From positions 286,974-350,973 of the forward strand of contig NZ_KB891854.1 in the NCBI RefSeq assembly GCF_000373585.1: 64,000 nt of DNA. Direction: 5' to 3'. Below, one piece after another: positions 42,828 to 51,579 of the stretch. The notes beneath the pieces were generated by a model, which was not told the origin of the DNA, ran no database searches, and was given only the letters and a program-made list of their open reading frames with translations. Positions within the stretch are counted from its first letter, which is position 1; each line of letters opens with the position of its first letter. Source of the DNA: Streptomyces sp. MspMP-M5 (GTDB lineage: Bacteria > Actinomycetota > Actinomycetes > Streptomycetales > Streptomycetaceae). Both the position numbers and the translations under genes were made by a program.

Positions 42828-45398
42828 ATGAGGCAGCCTTCGAGTCCGTCGCCGACCGCCACCTACCGGCTGCAGCTCCAGCCGGACTTCCCGTTCGCCG
42901 CCGCCGAACGGGCGGTCCCCTACCTCGCCGCCCTCGGAGTGTCCCATCTGCACCTCTCCCCCGTACTGGAGGCGGTACCGGGCTCCACCCACGGGTACGA
43001 CGTGACCGGCCACGCGGCGGTGCGCGCCGAACTGGGCGGCGAGGAGGGGCTGCGGGCGCTGGCGGCGACGGCCCGCGCGCACGGCCTCGGGCTGGTCGTC
43101 GACATCGTGCCCAACCACATGGCGGTGCCCGCGCCGGTGTCGCTCAACGGGCCGCTGTGGGAGGTGCTGCGCGACGGGCCGGCGTCGCGGTACGCGCGCT
43201 GGTTCGACATCGACTGGGACGGCGGGCACGGAGGGCGGCTGCTGCTGCCCGTACTGGAGGGGCGGATCGGGGACGAGCTGCCCCGTTTCCGGGTCGAGGG
43301 GCCGCTACTGCACTACGGGGAGCAGGTCTTCCCGCTGCGCCCCGGTACGGAACGGCTTCCCCTGCCGCGTCTTCTGGAGGCGCAGTGGTACCGCCTCGCC
43401 TGGTGGCGGCTGGCCCGCACCGAGCTCAACTACCGGCGGTTCTTCACCATTTCGCAGCTGATCGGGGTCCGCGCCGAGGACCCGGAGGTGTTCGCCGCGA
43501 CGCACGCGACGGTGCTGCGGCTGGTCCGGGAGGGCGTCGTCGACGGGCTGCGGGTCGACCATCCGGACGGGCTGGTGGATCCGGGCGGCTATCTGGCGCG
43601 GCTGCGAGCCGGGACCAAGGGCTGCTGGACGGTGGTCGAGAAGATCCTGACCGGCGCGGAGCGGCTGCCGGGCGGCTGGGCGTGCGCCGGCACCACGGGC
43701 TATGACGCGCTGCGCCACATCGACGGGCTGTTCGTCTGCCCGCAGGGCTCGGGGCGGCTCTTCTCGCACTACCGGGACTTCGTCACCCCGTTGGCCGACG
43801 AGGGCGGTGACTGGGAGGAGACGGTGCGCCGGGCCGCGTACGAGGTCGTCGAGCACGAGCTGGCGGCGGAGGTGGAGCGGCTGGTGCGGACCGCGGCCCG
43901 GATCGCCGAGCGGGTGCCCCGGCCGGGCGACCACGCGCCGTGGGCGCTGCGGCAGGCGGTGCGGGAACTGCTGGTGCGGCTGCCGGTCTACCGGCCGTAC
44001 GCCGGGGACACCACGGACGGCACGCGGACCGCGGCGGACGCGGCGATGCTGGGCGGCGCGGCGGAACGGGCCCGGGCCACCTTCCGGGTGCCGGAGGAGG
44101 CCGCGGCGGTGGATCTCGTCCACGACCTGGCACTGGGGCGGTTCGCCCGGGGCGGGGACGGGGACGGTACGGCGGGCTCCGCGGCCGTGGACCGGGATGC
44201 CGTGGACGGGGACGACACGAACCGCGATGTCGCGAACCGCGATGTCGCCGATTTCGCGGCGCGGTTCGCGCAGACCGCGTCCGCGCTGCACGCCAAGTCC
44301 GTGGAGGACACCGCCTTCTACCGCTATCCGGTGCTGCTGTCGGCGTGCGAGGTCGGCGGCGATCCCGGGGAACCCGCGCTGGGGCCCGGGACGTTCCACG
44401 AGTACTGCGCGCGGTTGCAGCGGGACTGGCCGGAGAGCGGCACGGCGCTCTCCACGCACGACACCAAGCGCAGTGCCGATGTGCGGGCGCGGATCGCGGT
44501 GCTGTCGGAGTGCCCGGACCGGTGGCGGGATGTGCTGAGCGCGGTGGCCGACGGGAGGGAGGTCGCGGACGATGCGGTTCCGGTGGATCCGATGGTGGCC
44601 TGGACGGCCTGGCAGACGGCGTTCGGGCTCGGCGCGTCCGCCGCCGGGGGCCCGGCGGCGGAGCGTCTGACGCCCGCGGTCCTCAAGGCGGTGCGGGAGG
44701 CCGGGCTGCGCACGACGTGGACGGAGCCGGACGCGGTGTACGAGGAGGCGGTGGCGGAGTTCGTTCGCGGTGGGCCGTGCGGCCCGGCGGCCGGCCGGCT
44801 GGCCGCCCTGGAGGCCGAACTCGCCCCGCACATCCGGGCGAACGTCCTGGGCGCCGCGCTGCTGCACCTCACCATGCCGGGTGTCCCCGACGTCTATCAG
44901 GGCACCGAGCGGGAGTACGCGGCGCTGGTCGATCCGGACAACCGGCGGCCCCCGCGGTTCGAGCCGGAGCTGCTCGCGGAACTGGACGGCGGTGCCACGC
45001 CGGCCGGCCCGTCCGCCGAGAAACTGCGGCTGACGGCGGCCGCGCTGCGGCTGCGGCGGGCGCACCCGGAGTGGTTCGGCGCCGCCTCGACGTACCAGCC
45101 GCTGACCGCGGAGGGCCCGGCGGCCGAGCACTGTGTGGCCTTCGTCCGCGGCGGGCGGGTGGTGACGGCGGTGACCCGGCTGTCGCTGCGGCTGCGGGAG
45201 ACCGGCGGCTGGTGGGACACCGTGCTGCGGCTGCCCGCGGGCGGCGCCTGGCGGGAGCTGCTCACCGGCCGCACGGTGGCGGGCGGCGCCGCGGTGGGGG
45301 TGGACACCCTGCTGACGGAGTGGCCGGTGGCACTGCTCGTACGGGAGGAGGGGCCGGGGGCGGGACGGGGTCAACTGCCAGGGGATGAGCGGGAGTAG
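42828..45398 (+). CDS. treY: Malto-oligosyltrehalose synthase
   Basis: This 856-residue GH13 enzyme has the TreY signature TATYRLQLQPDFPFAAAERA (about residues 9-28), SHLHLSPVLEAVPGSTHGYD (about 40-59), the catalytic region VVDIVPNHMAVPAP, GLRVDHPDGLVDPGGYLARL (about 245-264), and KILTGAERLPGGWACAGTTGYD (split). The C-terminus includes HLTMPGVPDVYQGTE. It isomerises the reducing end of maltodextrin to a trehalose unit, which TreZ releases. A low-complexity insert around residues 443-475 contains a 15-bp tandem duplication (44218-44247). ATG at 42828 was chosen over 42777. Confidence 0.94.
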   Translation: MRQPSSPSPTATYRLQLQPDFPFAAAERAVPYLAALGVSHLHLSPVLEAVPGSTHGYDVTGHAAVRAELGGEEGLRALAATARAHGLGLVVDIVPNHMAVPAPVSLNGPLWEVLRDGPASRYARWFDIDWDGGHGGRLLLPVLEGRIGDELPRFRVEGPLLHYGEQVFPLRPGTERLPLPRLLEAQWYRLAWWRLARTELNYRRFFTISQLIGVRAEDPEVFAATHATVLRLVREGVVDGLRVDHPDGLVDPGGYLARLRAGTKGCWTVVEKILTGAERLPGGWACAGTTGYDALRHIDGLFVCPQGSGRLFSHYRDFVTPLADEGGDWEETVRRAAYEVVEHELAAEVERLVRTAARIAERVPRPGDHAPWALRQAVRELLVRLPVYRPYAGDTTDGTRTAADAAMLGGAAERARATFRVPEEAAAVDLVHDLALGRFARGGDGDGTAGSAAVDRDAVDGDDTNRDVANRDVADFAARFAQTASALHAKSVEDTAFYRYPVLLSACEVGGDPGEPALGPGTFHEYCARLQRDWPESGTALSTHDTKRSADVRARIAVLSECPDRWRDVLSAVADGREVADDAVPVDPMVAWTAWQTAFGLGASAAGGPAAERLTPAVLKAVREAGLRTTWTEPDAVYEEAVAEFVRGGPCGPAAGRLAALEAELAPHIRANVLGAALLHLTMPGVPDVYQGTEREYAALVDPDNRRPPRFEPELLAELDGGATPAGPSAEKLRLTAAALRLRRAHPEWFGAASTYQPLTAEGPAAEHCVAFVRGGRVVTAVTRLSLRLRETGGWWDTVLRLPAGGAWRELLTGRTVAGGAAVGVDTLLTEWPVALLVREEGPGAGRGQLPGDERE
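44218..44247 (+). repeat. 15-bp tandem duplication inside treY
   Basis: CGAACCGCGATGTCG occurs twice in exact tandem (44218-44232, 44233-44247). It adds five residues in frame (NRDVA repeated) within an acidic low-complexity insert. The reading frame is kept. Confidence 0.8.
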
Positions 45399-45434
45399 AG
45401 GACGAGGGCAGAGCAGACATGTACTGACATCCCA

Positions 45435-46316
45435 TCAGGTCACCTCGTCCGCACCCCACTCCCGCAGCATCTCCGTGAACTCCGCCGCCGCGCCCGTCAG
45501 TTCCACCCGCGAGAAGACCGTGATGTCGCGGCGCCACGGTGGATCGGTGGGTATCCGGGCACAGTCGAGGCCGGTGAGTTCGTGGGCGGCGGTGAGCAGC
45601 ACGCCGACGCCGGCCGAGGCCATCCGGACGGCCGTCGAGGTGTGCTGGGTGCGGACGGCGGTGCGCGGGGTGAAGCCGGCCCGCTCGCACTCCACGTCCA
45701 GCCAGCGGCGGCCGGCCAGGACGGGTTCCAGGCTGCACCGCACCCAGGGCCGGTCCGCGAGGTCCGCCAGCCGCACCGACTCCCGGTCGGCGAGCGGGTC
45801 GCCGTGCGGGACGACCAGCACCATCCGCTCCCGGCCGACGACGGTGACCGGCCCCGGCCAGTCCTCCGGGCGCGGCCCCAGTGCCATGTCGGCGACCCCT
45901 CGTGCCATTTGGCCGGTCAGTTCGTCGGTGGTGGCGTACTCGTGGAGCACCAGGCGCACCCCGGGCCGCAGCCGGGTCCAGCGGGCGCAGACCGCCGGGA
46001 GCACCCCGATGGCCTGGGCGTGCACCGTCGCGATGTGGAGTTCCCCGCTCTCCGCCCCGCCGGCCGCCAGCGCCGCACGGCGGGCCTGGCGGGCGCTGCG
46101 GACGGCGAGTTCGGCGTGCGGGTAGTAGGCCCGGCCCATCGCGGTCAGCCGCACCCCGCGGGTCATCCGCTCCAGCAGCGGGCCGCCGACCTCCCGCTCC
46201 AGCGCCTTGATCTGGTGCGAGAGCGCGGACTGGCTGACGTGCAGCGCCTCCGCGGCCCGGGTGAAGGACTGCTCCTCGACCACCGCCACCAGGTATTCCA
46301 TCTGCCGCAGACTCAT
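45435..46316 (-). CDS. LysR-family transcriptional regulator
   Basis: This 293-residue LTTR has the N-terminal winged HTH (MEYLVAVVEEQSFTRAAEALH, split; HVSQSALSHQIKALEREVGG near 25-44), and a substrate-binding domain (ELHIATVHAQAIGVLPAVCA and following). It is divergent from a lipoamide dehydrogenase gene. A T-N11-A box TGCACATCGTGCA at 46395-46407 lies between them, so it likely controls the facing gene and itself. Inducer unknown. ATG at 46316 after GGGGAGCG. Its 3' end converges with treY at 36 bases distance. Confidence 0.88.
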   Translation of the reverse strand: MSLRQMEYLVAVVEEQSFTRAAEALHVSQSALSHQIKALEREVGGPLLERMTRGVRLTAMGRAYYPHAELAVRSARQARRAALAAGGAESGELHIATVHAQAIGVLPAVCARWTRLRPGVRLVLHEYATTDELTGQMARGVADMALGPRPEDWPGPVTVVGRERMVLVVPHGDPLADRESVRLADLADRPWVRCSLEPVLAGRRWLDVECERAGFTPRTAVRTQHTSTAVRMASAGVGVLLTAAHELTGLDCARIPTDPPWRRDITVFSRVELTGAAAEFTEMLREWGADEVT

Positions 46317-46393
46317 CCGCCGCTCCCCGCCTCCCCCGTGTGCCCCCGCGCACCGTTCGTCGCCCGTGCACACCGTTGACCGTTTCCGAGCTC

Positions 46394-46408
46394 ATGCACA
46401 TCGTGCAT
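46394..46408. promoter_or_regulatory. LysR-type T-N11-A box
   Basis: ATGCACATCGTGCAT has 6-bp arms (ATGCAC/GTGCAT) around a three-base centre, giving T at 46395 and A at 46407, the classic LTTR spacing. It lies 78 bases ahead of the LysR start and 59 ahead of the dehydrogenase start. Confidence 0.6.
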
Positions 46409-46466
46409 CGTCCCCATAGAAACATTGCCTTGGACTCATGGCGGCGCGCGGGCGGAGGCTGGCGCC

Positions 46467-47921
46467 ATGGACACGCACTCGATCACGGACCGGACCGACG
46501 CGCCGGATGTCGTCGTCATCGGCGGCGGGACCGGCGGCTACAGCACCGCCCTGCGGGCCGCCGCCCTCGGGCTGCGGGTGGTGCTCGCCGAGCGGGACCT
46601 CGTCGGCGGCACCTGCCTGCACCGCGGCTGCATCCCCAGCAAGGCGATGCTGCACGCCGCGGAGCTGGTCGACGGGATCGCGGAGGCGGGCGTCCGTTGG
46701 GGCGTCAAGGCGACCCTGGACGCGGTGGACTGGGACGCGCTGACCGCCACCCGGGACGACATCGTGGCCCGCAACCATCAGGGCGTGACCGGCACCCTGG
46801 CGCGGGCCGGGGTGCGGGTGGTGCACGGCTCGGCCCGGCTGACCGGGCCCCGTTCGGTGGTCGTCGACGGGCCGGCGGGCGGCGCGCTCACGGCCCGGCG
46901 CGGGATCGTGCTGGCGACCGGCTCCCGGCCCCGGATGCTGCCGGGCCTGGCGGCGGACGGGCGGAGGGTGGTGACCAGCGACGACGCGCTGTTCGCGGCC
47001 GGGCTTCCGGGGTCGGTGCTGGTGCTGGGCGGCGGGGCGATCGGCGTCGAGTACGCCTCCTTCCACCGCTCGATGGGTGCCGAGGTGACCCTCGTGGAGG
47101 CCGCGGACCGGCTGCTCCCGTTGGAGGACGAGGACGTCGGCCGGCATCTGGTGCGCGGGCTGCGGCGGCGCGGGATCACCGTCCGCACCGGCTCGACGCT
47201 GAACGGAACGGAGCTGCTGCCGGACGGCGTGCGGGCCACCGTCCGCACGCCCGGGGGCGAGGAGGTGGTCGTCGAGGCCGAGCGGTTGCTGGTGGCGGTG
47301 GGGCGGGCCCCGGTGACCGACGGGCTGGGGCTCGCGGCGGCCGGACTGGCGGTGGACGAGCGGGGGTTCGTGCCGCCGGCGGACTGGTCGCGGCTGGAGA
47401 CCGCGGTGCCGGGCGTCCATGTGGTCGGCGATCTGCTGCCGCCGCCGTCGCCCGGGCTGGCGCACGCCTCGTTCGCCGAGGGGCTGCTGGTCGCCGAGAC
47501 GCTGGCGGGGGTGCCGTCGCGTCCGGTGGACTACGCGACGGTGCCGCGGGTGACGTACTCCAGTCCGCAGACCGCCTCGGTCGGGCTGAGCGAGGCCGCG
47601 GCGCGCGATCGGGGCCTGGAATTCAAGGTGAACACGCTGCCGCTGACGGCCACCGCCAAGGGGATGGTCCACGGGCAGGGCGGGATGGTGAAGGTTCTCG
47701 CTGCGGCGGACGGGGCGGGCGGCGAGGCCACCGGCGCGGTGCTGGGCGTCCATCTGGTGGGGCCGCACGTCTCGGAGATGATCGCGGAGAGCCAGCTGAT
47801 CGTGGCGTGGGACGCCGAACCGTCCGATGTCGCCCAGCAGGTGCACGCCCATCCGACGCTGTCCGAGGCGGTCGGGGAGGCGTTCCTGACGCTGGCGGGG
47901 CGGGGGCTGCACCAGCACTGA
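46467..47921 (+). CDS. lpdA: Dihydrolipoyl dehydrogenase
   Basis: This 484-residue FAD-disulfide oxidoreductase has VVIGGGTGGYSTALRAAAL (about 12-30), the redox pair LVGGTCLHRGCIPSKAML (about 43-60), NAD motif VLGGGAIGVEYASFHRSMG (near 189-207), an FAD motif VHVVGDLL (about 312-319), and the C-terminal HxxxxE-type HAHPTLSEAVGEAF. It reoxidises dihydrolipoamide of pyruvate/2-oxoglutarate dehydrogenase or glycine cleavage complexes. It is alone, without E1/E2 genes, and faces a LysR regulator. ATG at 46467 after GGAGG. A homologous mercuric or soluble reductase is less likely because of the motif details. Confidence 0.92.
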   Translation: MDTHSITDRTDAPDVVVIGGGTGGYSTALRAAALGLRVVLAERDLVGGTCLHRGCIPSKAMLHAAELVDGIAEAGVRWGVKATLDAVDWDALTATRDDIVARNHQGVTGTLARAGVRVVHGSARLTGPRSVVVDGPAGGALTARRGIVLATGSRPRMLPGLAADGRRVVTSDDALFAAGLPGSVLVLGGGAIGVEYASFHRSMGAEVTLVEAADRLLPLEDEDVGRHLVRGLRRRGITVRTGSTLNGTELLPDGVRATVRTPGGEEVVVEAERLLVAVGRAPVTDGLGLAAAGLAVDERGFVPPADWSRLETAVPGVHVVGDLLPPPSPGLAHASFAEGLLVAETLAGVPSRPVDYATVPRVTYSSPQTASVGLSEAAARDRGLEFKVNTLPLTATAKGMVHGQGGMVKVLAAADGAGGEATGAVLGVHLVGPHVSEMIAESQLIVAWDAEPSDVAQQVHAHPTLSEAVGEAFLTLAGRGLHQH

Positions 47922-47922
47922 C

Positions 47923-47954
47923 GGCGCGCCGCGACGGGTGTACGGGGGCGCGCC
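47923..47954. terminator. Hairpin between the convergent dehydrogenase and FHA genes
   Basis: GGCGCGCC at 47923-47930 pairs with GGCGCGCC at 47947-47954 (each is its own reverse complement), and the loop is 16 bases. It lies between the convergent lpdA and FHA-domain genes, so it may end both transcripts. Confidence 0.5.
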
Positions 47955-47977
47955 ACACCGGCGGCCGGGACCGTTCC

Positions 47978-48550
47978 TCAGGGCTCGGTGCGGCTCTGGC
48001 GCTCCTGACGCTCCTGGCGCTCCGTCAGGACGTAGTCCACATGCCCGAATCTGATGTGGTCGCCGGGCCCCACCGGTATCTCGCCCACCAGGCGGCGGCC
48101 GTTGACGCAGGTGCCGTTGGTGGAGCCGAGATCGCGCAGCATCCAGCCGGTGCCCTCGCTGCGCAGCTCGGCGTGGTTGCGGGAGACCGTCTCGTGGTTG
48201 AGCCGCAGGCCGACGCCCGGGGCCCGCCCGATCAGCAGCGGGAACGGCCCGGGCTCCGGCAGCAGCAGCTTCGGCAGTCGCTCCGTGCGCCACGCCCTGC
48301 GCACCCGGAGGTGGAACGCCGAGACCCGGCCGATCATCCGCAGCACCAGTGCCTGCGCCTTGCCGCGGCTCTCCAGATCCGCGGTGGCGGCCGCGAGTTC
48401 GGAGTGCTGCTGGGCGGCCAGGACGAGTTCCAGCCGGCGCAGGAAGGTGTCCTGGGACAGCCGTCCGTCCGCCGCGCCGTCGCGCAGCAGCTCAAGGGCG
48501 CGTTCCCGATCGGCGTCCGAGGGCCGCGCGGGGAACTGGAGCGAAGTCAT
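47978..48550 (-). CDS. DUF1707-FHA domain protein
   Basis: The 190-residue protein has an N-terminal DUF1707 helix bundle (SDADRERALELLRDGAADGR, RLELVLAAQQHSELAAATADL) and a C-terminal FHA domain: LLIGRAPGVGLRLNHETVSRNHAEL (split) with the GR, SRNH and a DLGSTNGTCVNG motif (about 156-167), which binds phosphothreonine. Likely a signalling adaptor of Ser/Thr kinases. The C-terminus is TERQERQERQ, coded by short repeats. ATG at 48550 with GGAGAATC. It faces treZ's promoter; no kinase gene is adjacent. Confidence 0.87.
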   Translation of the reverse strand: MTSLQFPARPSDADRERALELLRDGAADGRLSQDTFLRRLELVLAAQQHSELAAATADLESRGKAQALVLRMIGRVSAFHLRVRRAWRTERLPKLLLPEPGPFPLLIGRAPGVGLRLNHETVSRNHAELRSEGTGWMLRDLGSTNGTCVNGRRLVGEIPVGPGDHIRFGHVDYVLTERQERQERQSRTEP

Positions 48551-48717
48551 GGGGTGATTCTCCGACCTGCGGTGACCGGTGTCCAGGCGATGTCGGTGGC
48601 CCGCCGCACCGCGTCCTTCCGTCCGGGGCGGCGGCGTGCTTTCGTCGACGGAAGCGGGTCCGCGGGGCCTTCGGACGTGCGGGGCGGCCGGGGCCGGAGT
48701 GACGAAGGAGGACAGGC

Positions 48718-50553
48718 GTGCTGTTCGAGGTATGGGCGCCGGACGCCGGCCGGGTCGCGCTCCAGTGGGCCGGCGAACGGCCGGACGCACCGCCGGTCCC
48801 CCTGGAGCGCGATCCCGGCCGACCCGGCTGGTGGCACGCGGAGGCACCGGCCGGCGACGGCGACCGCTACGCCTTCCGGCTCGACGGCGGCCCGCCGCGG
48901 CCGGACCCGCGCGCCGCCCGGCTGCCGGACGGCCCCGGCGGGCCCGGCGCGGTCGTCGACCACGCGCGGTTCGCCTGGCGGCACCCCTGGCCCGGCCGCC
49001 CGCTGCCCGGCGCCGTCCTCTACGAGCTGCACATCGGGACATACACCCCCGAGGGCACCTTCGACGCGGCCGCGGCCCGCCTCGGCCACCTCGCCGGCCT
49101 CGGCATCACCCATGTCTCCCTGATGCCGGTCTGCCCGTTCCCCGGGCGGCACGGCTGGGGCTACGACGGGATCGCGCCCTGGGCGGTGCACGAACCGTAC
49201 GGCGGGCCCGACGGGCTCAAGCGGTTCGTGGACGCCGCGCACGGCCACGGGCTCGGCGTCGTCCTCGACGTCGTCCACAACCACCTCGGCCCGTCCGGCA
49301 ACCATCTCCCGGAATTCGGCCCGTACTTCACCGACGCCCACCGGACGCCCTGGGGGGCCGCGGTCAACCTCGACGCCCCCGGTTCCGACGAGGTCCGCCG
49401 CTATCTCATCGGGAGCGCGCTCGGCTGGCTGCGCGACTACCGCGTCGACGGGCTCCGGCTGGACGCCGTGCACGCCCTGCACGACGACCGCGCCCAGCAC
49501 TTCCTGGCCGAACTGTCCGCCGCGGTGGACGCGCTCGCCGCCCAGCTGCGCCGCCCGCTCTTCCTGATCGCCGAGTCCGACCGCAACGACCCGCGCACCA
49601 CGGCGCCGCGGGCGAGCGGCGGCCTCGGCCTGCACGCCCAGTGGAACGACGACTTCCACCATGCCCTGCACACCGCGCTGACCGGTGAATCCCACGGCTA
49701 CTACGCCGACTTCGCACGCGCCCCGCTCGCCGCCCTCGCCAAGACCCTGACCGGCGGCTTCTTCCACGACGGCGGCCACTCCAGCTTCCGCGGCCGCCGG
49801 CACGGCGCACCGCTCGACCTGCGGACGACCCCGCCGCACCGGCTGCTCGCCTACGCGCAGACCCACGACCAGATCGGCAACCGCGCGTACGGCGACCGGC
49901 TCACCGCGACGCTCTCCCCCGGCCTGCTCGCCTGCGCCGCGGCGCTGGTGCTCTGCTCCCCGTTCACCCCGATGCTCTTCATGGGCGAGGAGTGGGGCGC
50001 GCGGACCCCGTGGCAGTACTTCACCGACCACCCGGACCCGGAACTGGCGGAGGCCGTACGGGCGGGCCGGCGGCGGGAGTTCGCGGCGCAGGAGGGCGGC
50101 GCCGCGCACAAGGACGGCCTCGGCGCGGACTGGCCCGACCCGCAGGACCCGGCCACCCGCGACCGCTGCGTCCTGGACTGGTCCGAGCAGTCCGCCGAAC
50201 CGCACGCCGCCCTGCTGTCCTGGTACCGCACCCTCCTCACCCTCCGCCGCACCCACCCCGCCCTGACCGACCCGGACCCGTCCCGCACCCACCTCGCCTA
50301 CGACGAGTCCGCCCGCTGGTTCCTGCTCCGCCGCGGCCCCCTCCACCTGGCCGTCAACCTCGCCCCCGACACCACGGCCACCATCCCCCTCGCCCCGTCC
50401 GCCCTGTCTACCCCGTCCACCCCAACCGCCCCCTCCGCCTTCGACGCACCCGCGGGCTGGCCGCACCCCCTCCTCCCGGACGGCAACGGGCTGTTGCACC
50501 TGCCCGGGGAGTCGGCGGCGGTGGTGATCGGGGCGGGGTGGGGGGAGGGGTGA
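48718..50553 (+). CDS. treZ: Malto-oligosyltrehalose trehalohydrolase
   Basis: This 611-residue GH13 enzyme matches TreZ. It opens with a CBM48-like domain (LFEVWAPDAGRVALQWAGER), then GAVLYELHIGTYTPEGTFD (about 98-116), VVLDVVHNHLGPSGNHL (about 179-195), VDGLRLDAVHALHD (about 242-255), LFLIAESDRNDPR (about 279-291), and TDHPDPELAEAVR. It hydrolyses the TreY product, releasing trehalose. GTG at 48718 after AAGGAGG. Pathway completed with glgX and treY. The C-terminus is Pro/Thr-rich (about 550-575). Confidence 0.94.
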   Translation: MLFEVWAPDAGRVALQWAGERPDAPPVPLERDPGRPGWWHAEAPAGDGDRYAFRLDGGPPRPDPRAARLPDGPGGPGAVVDHARFAWRHPWPGRPLPGAVLYELHIGTYTPEGTFDAAAARLGHLAGLGITHVSLMPVCPFPGRHGWGYDGIAPWAVHEPYGGPDGLKRFVDAAHGHGLGVVLDVVHNHLGPSGNHLPEFGPYFTDAHRTPWGAAVNLDAPGSDEVRRYLIGSALGWLRDYRVDGLRLDAVHALHDDRAQHFLAELSAAVDALAAQLRRPLFLIAESDRNDPRTTAPRASGGLGLHAQWNDDFHHALHTALTGESHGYYADFARAPLAALAKTLTGGFFHDGGHSSFRGRRHGAPLDLRTTPPHRLLAYAQTHDQIGNRAYGDRLTATLSPGLLACAAALVLCSPFTPMLFMGEEWGARTPWQYFTDHPDPELAEAVRAGRRREFAAQEGGAAHKDGLGADWPDPQDPATRDRCVLDWSEQSAEPHAALLSWYRTLLTLRRTHPALTDPDPSRTHLAYDESARWFLLRRGPLHLAVNLAPDTTATIPLAPSALSTPSTPTAPSAFDAPAGWPHPLLPDGNGLLHLPGESAAVVIGAGWGEG

Positions 50554-50881
50554 GGCGGGGGGTGGGGGATGTTCCCTAGGGGACGCGTGGGCCCCCTGTC
50601 GGGCCTCAACGCCCGGACGGGGGCGGGATATTCCGCAGAGAAGGCCCAGCAAGAAGGAAGGCCCAGCAAGAAGGCCCGTCAGAGAACGCCCGTCAGTTCC
50701 GCACAGAAGGCCCGTCAGATCCGCGCAGAAGGCCGATCAGAGCAGGGCGCACAAGCTTCGGAGAAGGGTCCGTCAGAACCGGCACAGCGGCCGCGCCCAG
50801 GGTAGGGCGCCCCGGACCTGACGCACGGTGTACGCCCAGGGCGGCGAGCTGAACAGGTGGCCCGGCCCTCATCACGCCCCA
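50554..50881 (+). repeat. Repeat-rich gap after treZ
   Basis: No gene with good coding character fills these 328 bases. The unit GCCCGTCAGTTCCGCACAGAAG (50688-50709) is followed at once by GCCCGTCAGATCCGCGCAGAAG (50710-50731), 20 of 22 bases alike, and by a more diverged copy from 50732. A further pair GCCCAGCAAGAAGG precedes it near 50644-50674. A hypothetical 78-residue Lys/Gln/Arg-rich peptide covers the repeat but looks like repeat translation, not a protein. Confidence 0.5.
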
Positions 50882-51415
50882 TCAGCGGCCGAACTCCTCG
50901 ATCAATGCCTTGCAGAAGGCGTCCAGATCGCCGGGCCGGCGGCTGGTGACGAGGGTGTTGTCGGCCTGGGTGCAGACGACGACCTGTTTGTCGACCCAGG
51001 TGCCGCCGGCGTTGCGGATGTCGGTGCGCAGGCTGGGCCAGGAGGTGAGGGTGCGGCCGCGGACCACGCCGGCCTCGATCAGGGTCCAGGGGGCGTGGCA
51101 GATGGCGGCGACCGGTTTGCCGGTCTCGAAGAAGGACGCGGTGAAGGAGACGGCGCCCTTGTCCATACGGAGGGCGTCGGGGTTGGCCACGCCACCGGGG
51201 AGGACCAGGGCGTCGAACTCGGCGACCGACGCGGCGTCCACGGTCCGGTCGACGGGGAAGCTGTCGGCCCGGTCGAGGTGGTGGAACGCCTGGATCCGGC
51301 CCGACCTGGTGGAGACCAGCGTGGGGGTGCCGCCCGCGGCGGTGACCGCCTGCCAGGGCCTGGTCAGCTCGACCTGCTCGGTGCCCTCGGGGGCCACCAG
51401 AAACGCCACCTGCAT
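50882..51415 (-). CDS. PfpI/DJ-1-type class I glutamine amidotransferase-like protein
   Basis: This 177-residue protein is of the PfpI/general-stress-protein-18 type within the DJ-1 superfamily. The elbow Cys is in AAICHAPWTLIEAG (near residue 107), and the conserved Glu and Gly loop is ALVLPGGVANPDALRM (about 68-83). Related proteins act as proteases, chaperones or deglycases in stress. ATG at 51415. An inverted repeat (51474-51507) lies just upstream. The family activity is debated, so I make no claim beyond fold. Confidence 0.88.
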   Translation of the reverse strand: MQVAFLVAPEGTEQVELTRPWQAVTAAGGTPTLVSTRSGRIQAFHHLDRADSFPVDRTVDAASVAEFDALVLPGGVANPDALRMDKGAVSFTASFFETGKPVAAICHAPWTLIEAGVVRGRTLTSWPSLRTDIRNAGGTWVDKQVVVCTQADNTLVTSRRPGDLDAFCKALIEEFGR

Positions 51416-51473
51416 GGTGCGCTCACTTCCCTTCAGCCGTCGGCCCGAGGGCCGGACGGGGCCGGAGAACGCC

Positions 51474-51507
51474 GGTCGGTCGGCGGGATGCGTCCTACCG
51501 ACCGACC
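51474..51507. promoter_or_regulatory. 10-bp inverted repeat between the PfpI and permease genes
   Basis: GGTCGGTCGG (51474-51483) is the exact reverse complement of CCGACCGACC (51498-51507), with a 14-base loop. It lies 59 bases before the PfpI start and 73 bases after the permease stop on the same strand. It could end permease transcription or be an operator for the PfpI gene. Confidence 0.5.
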
Positions 51508-51579
51508 ATAGCGGGAGGAAGTGGGCGGCTCATCCTCTGGTCCGCGGCGCCCCCGGGGGCGGCCCGCGCCGCCCGCGGC

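Noticed and set aside
43783..44133. Pro/Arg-rich frames on the minus strand of treY
   Set aside because: Shadow of the coding frame; no independent evidence.
50569..50805. 78-residue Lys/Gln/Arg-rich frame after treZ
   Set aside because: It is only the translation of 22-bp repeats, with no motif and low-quality start.
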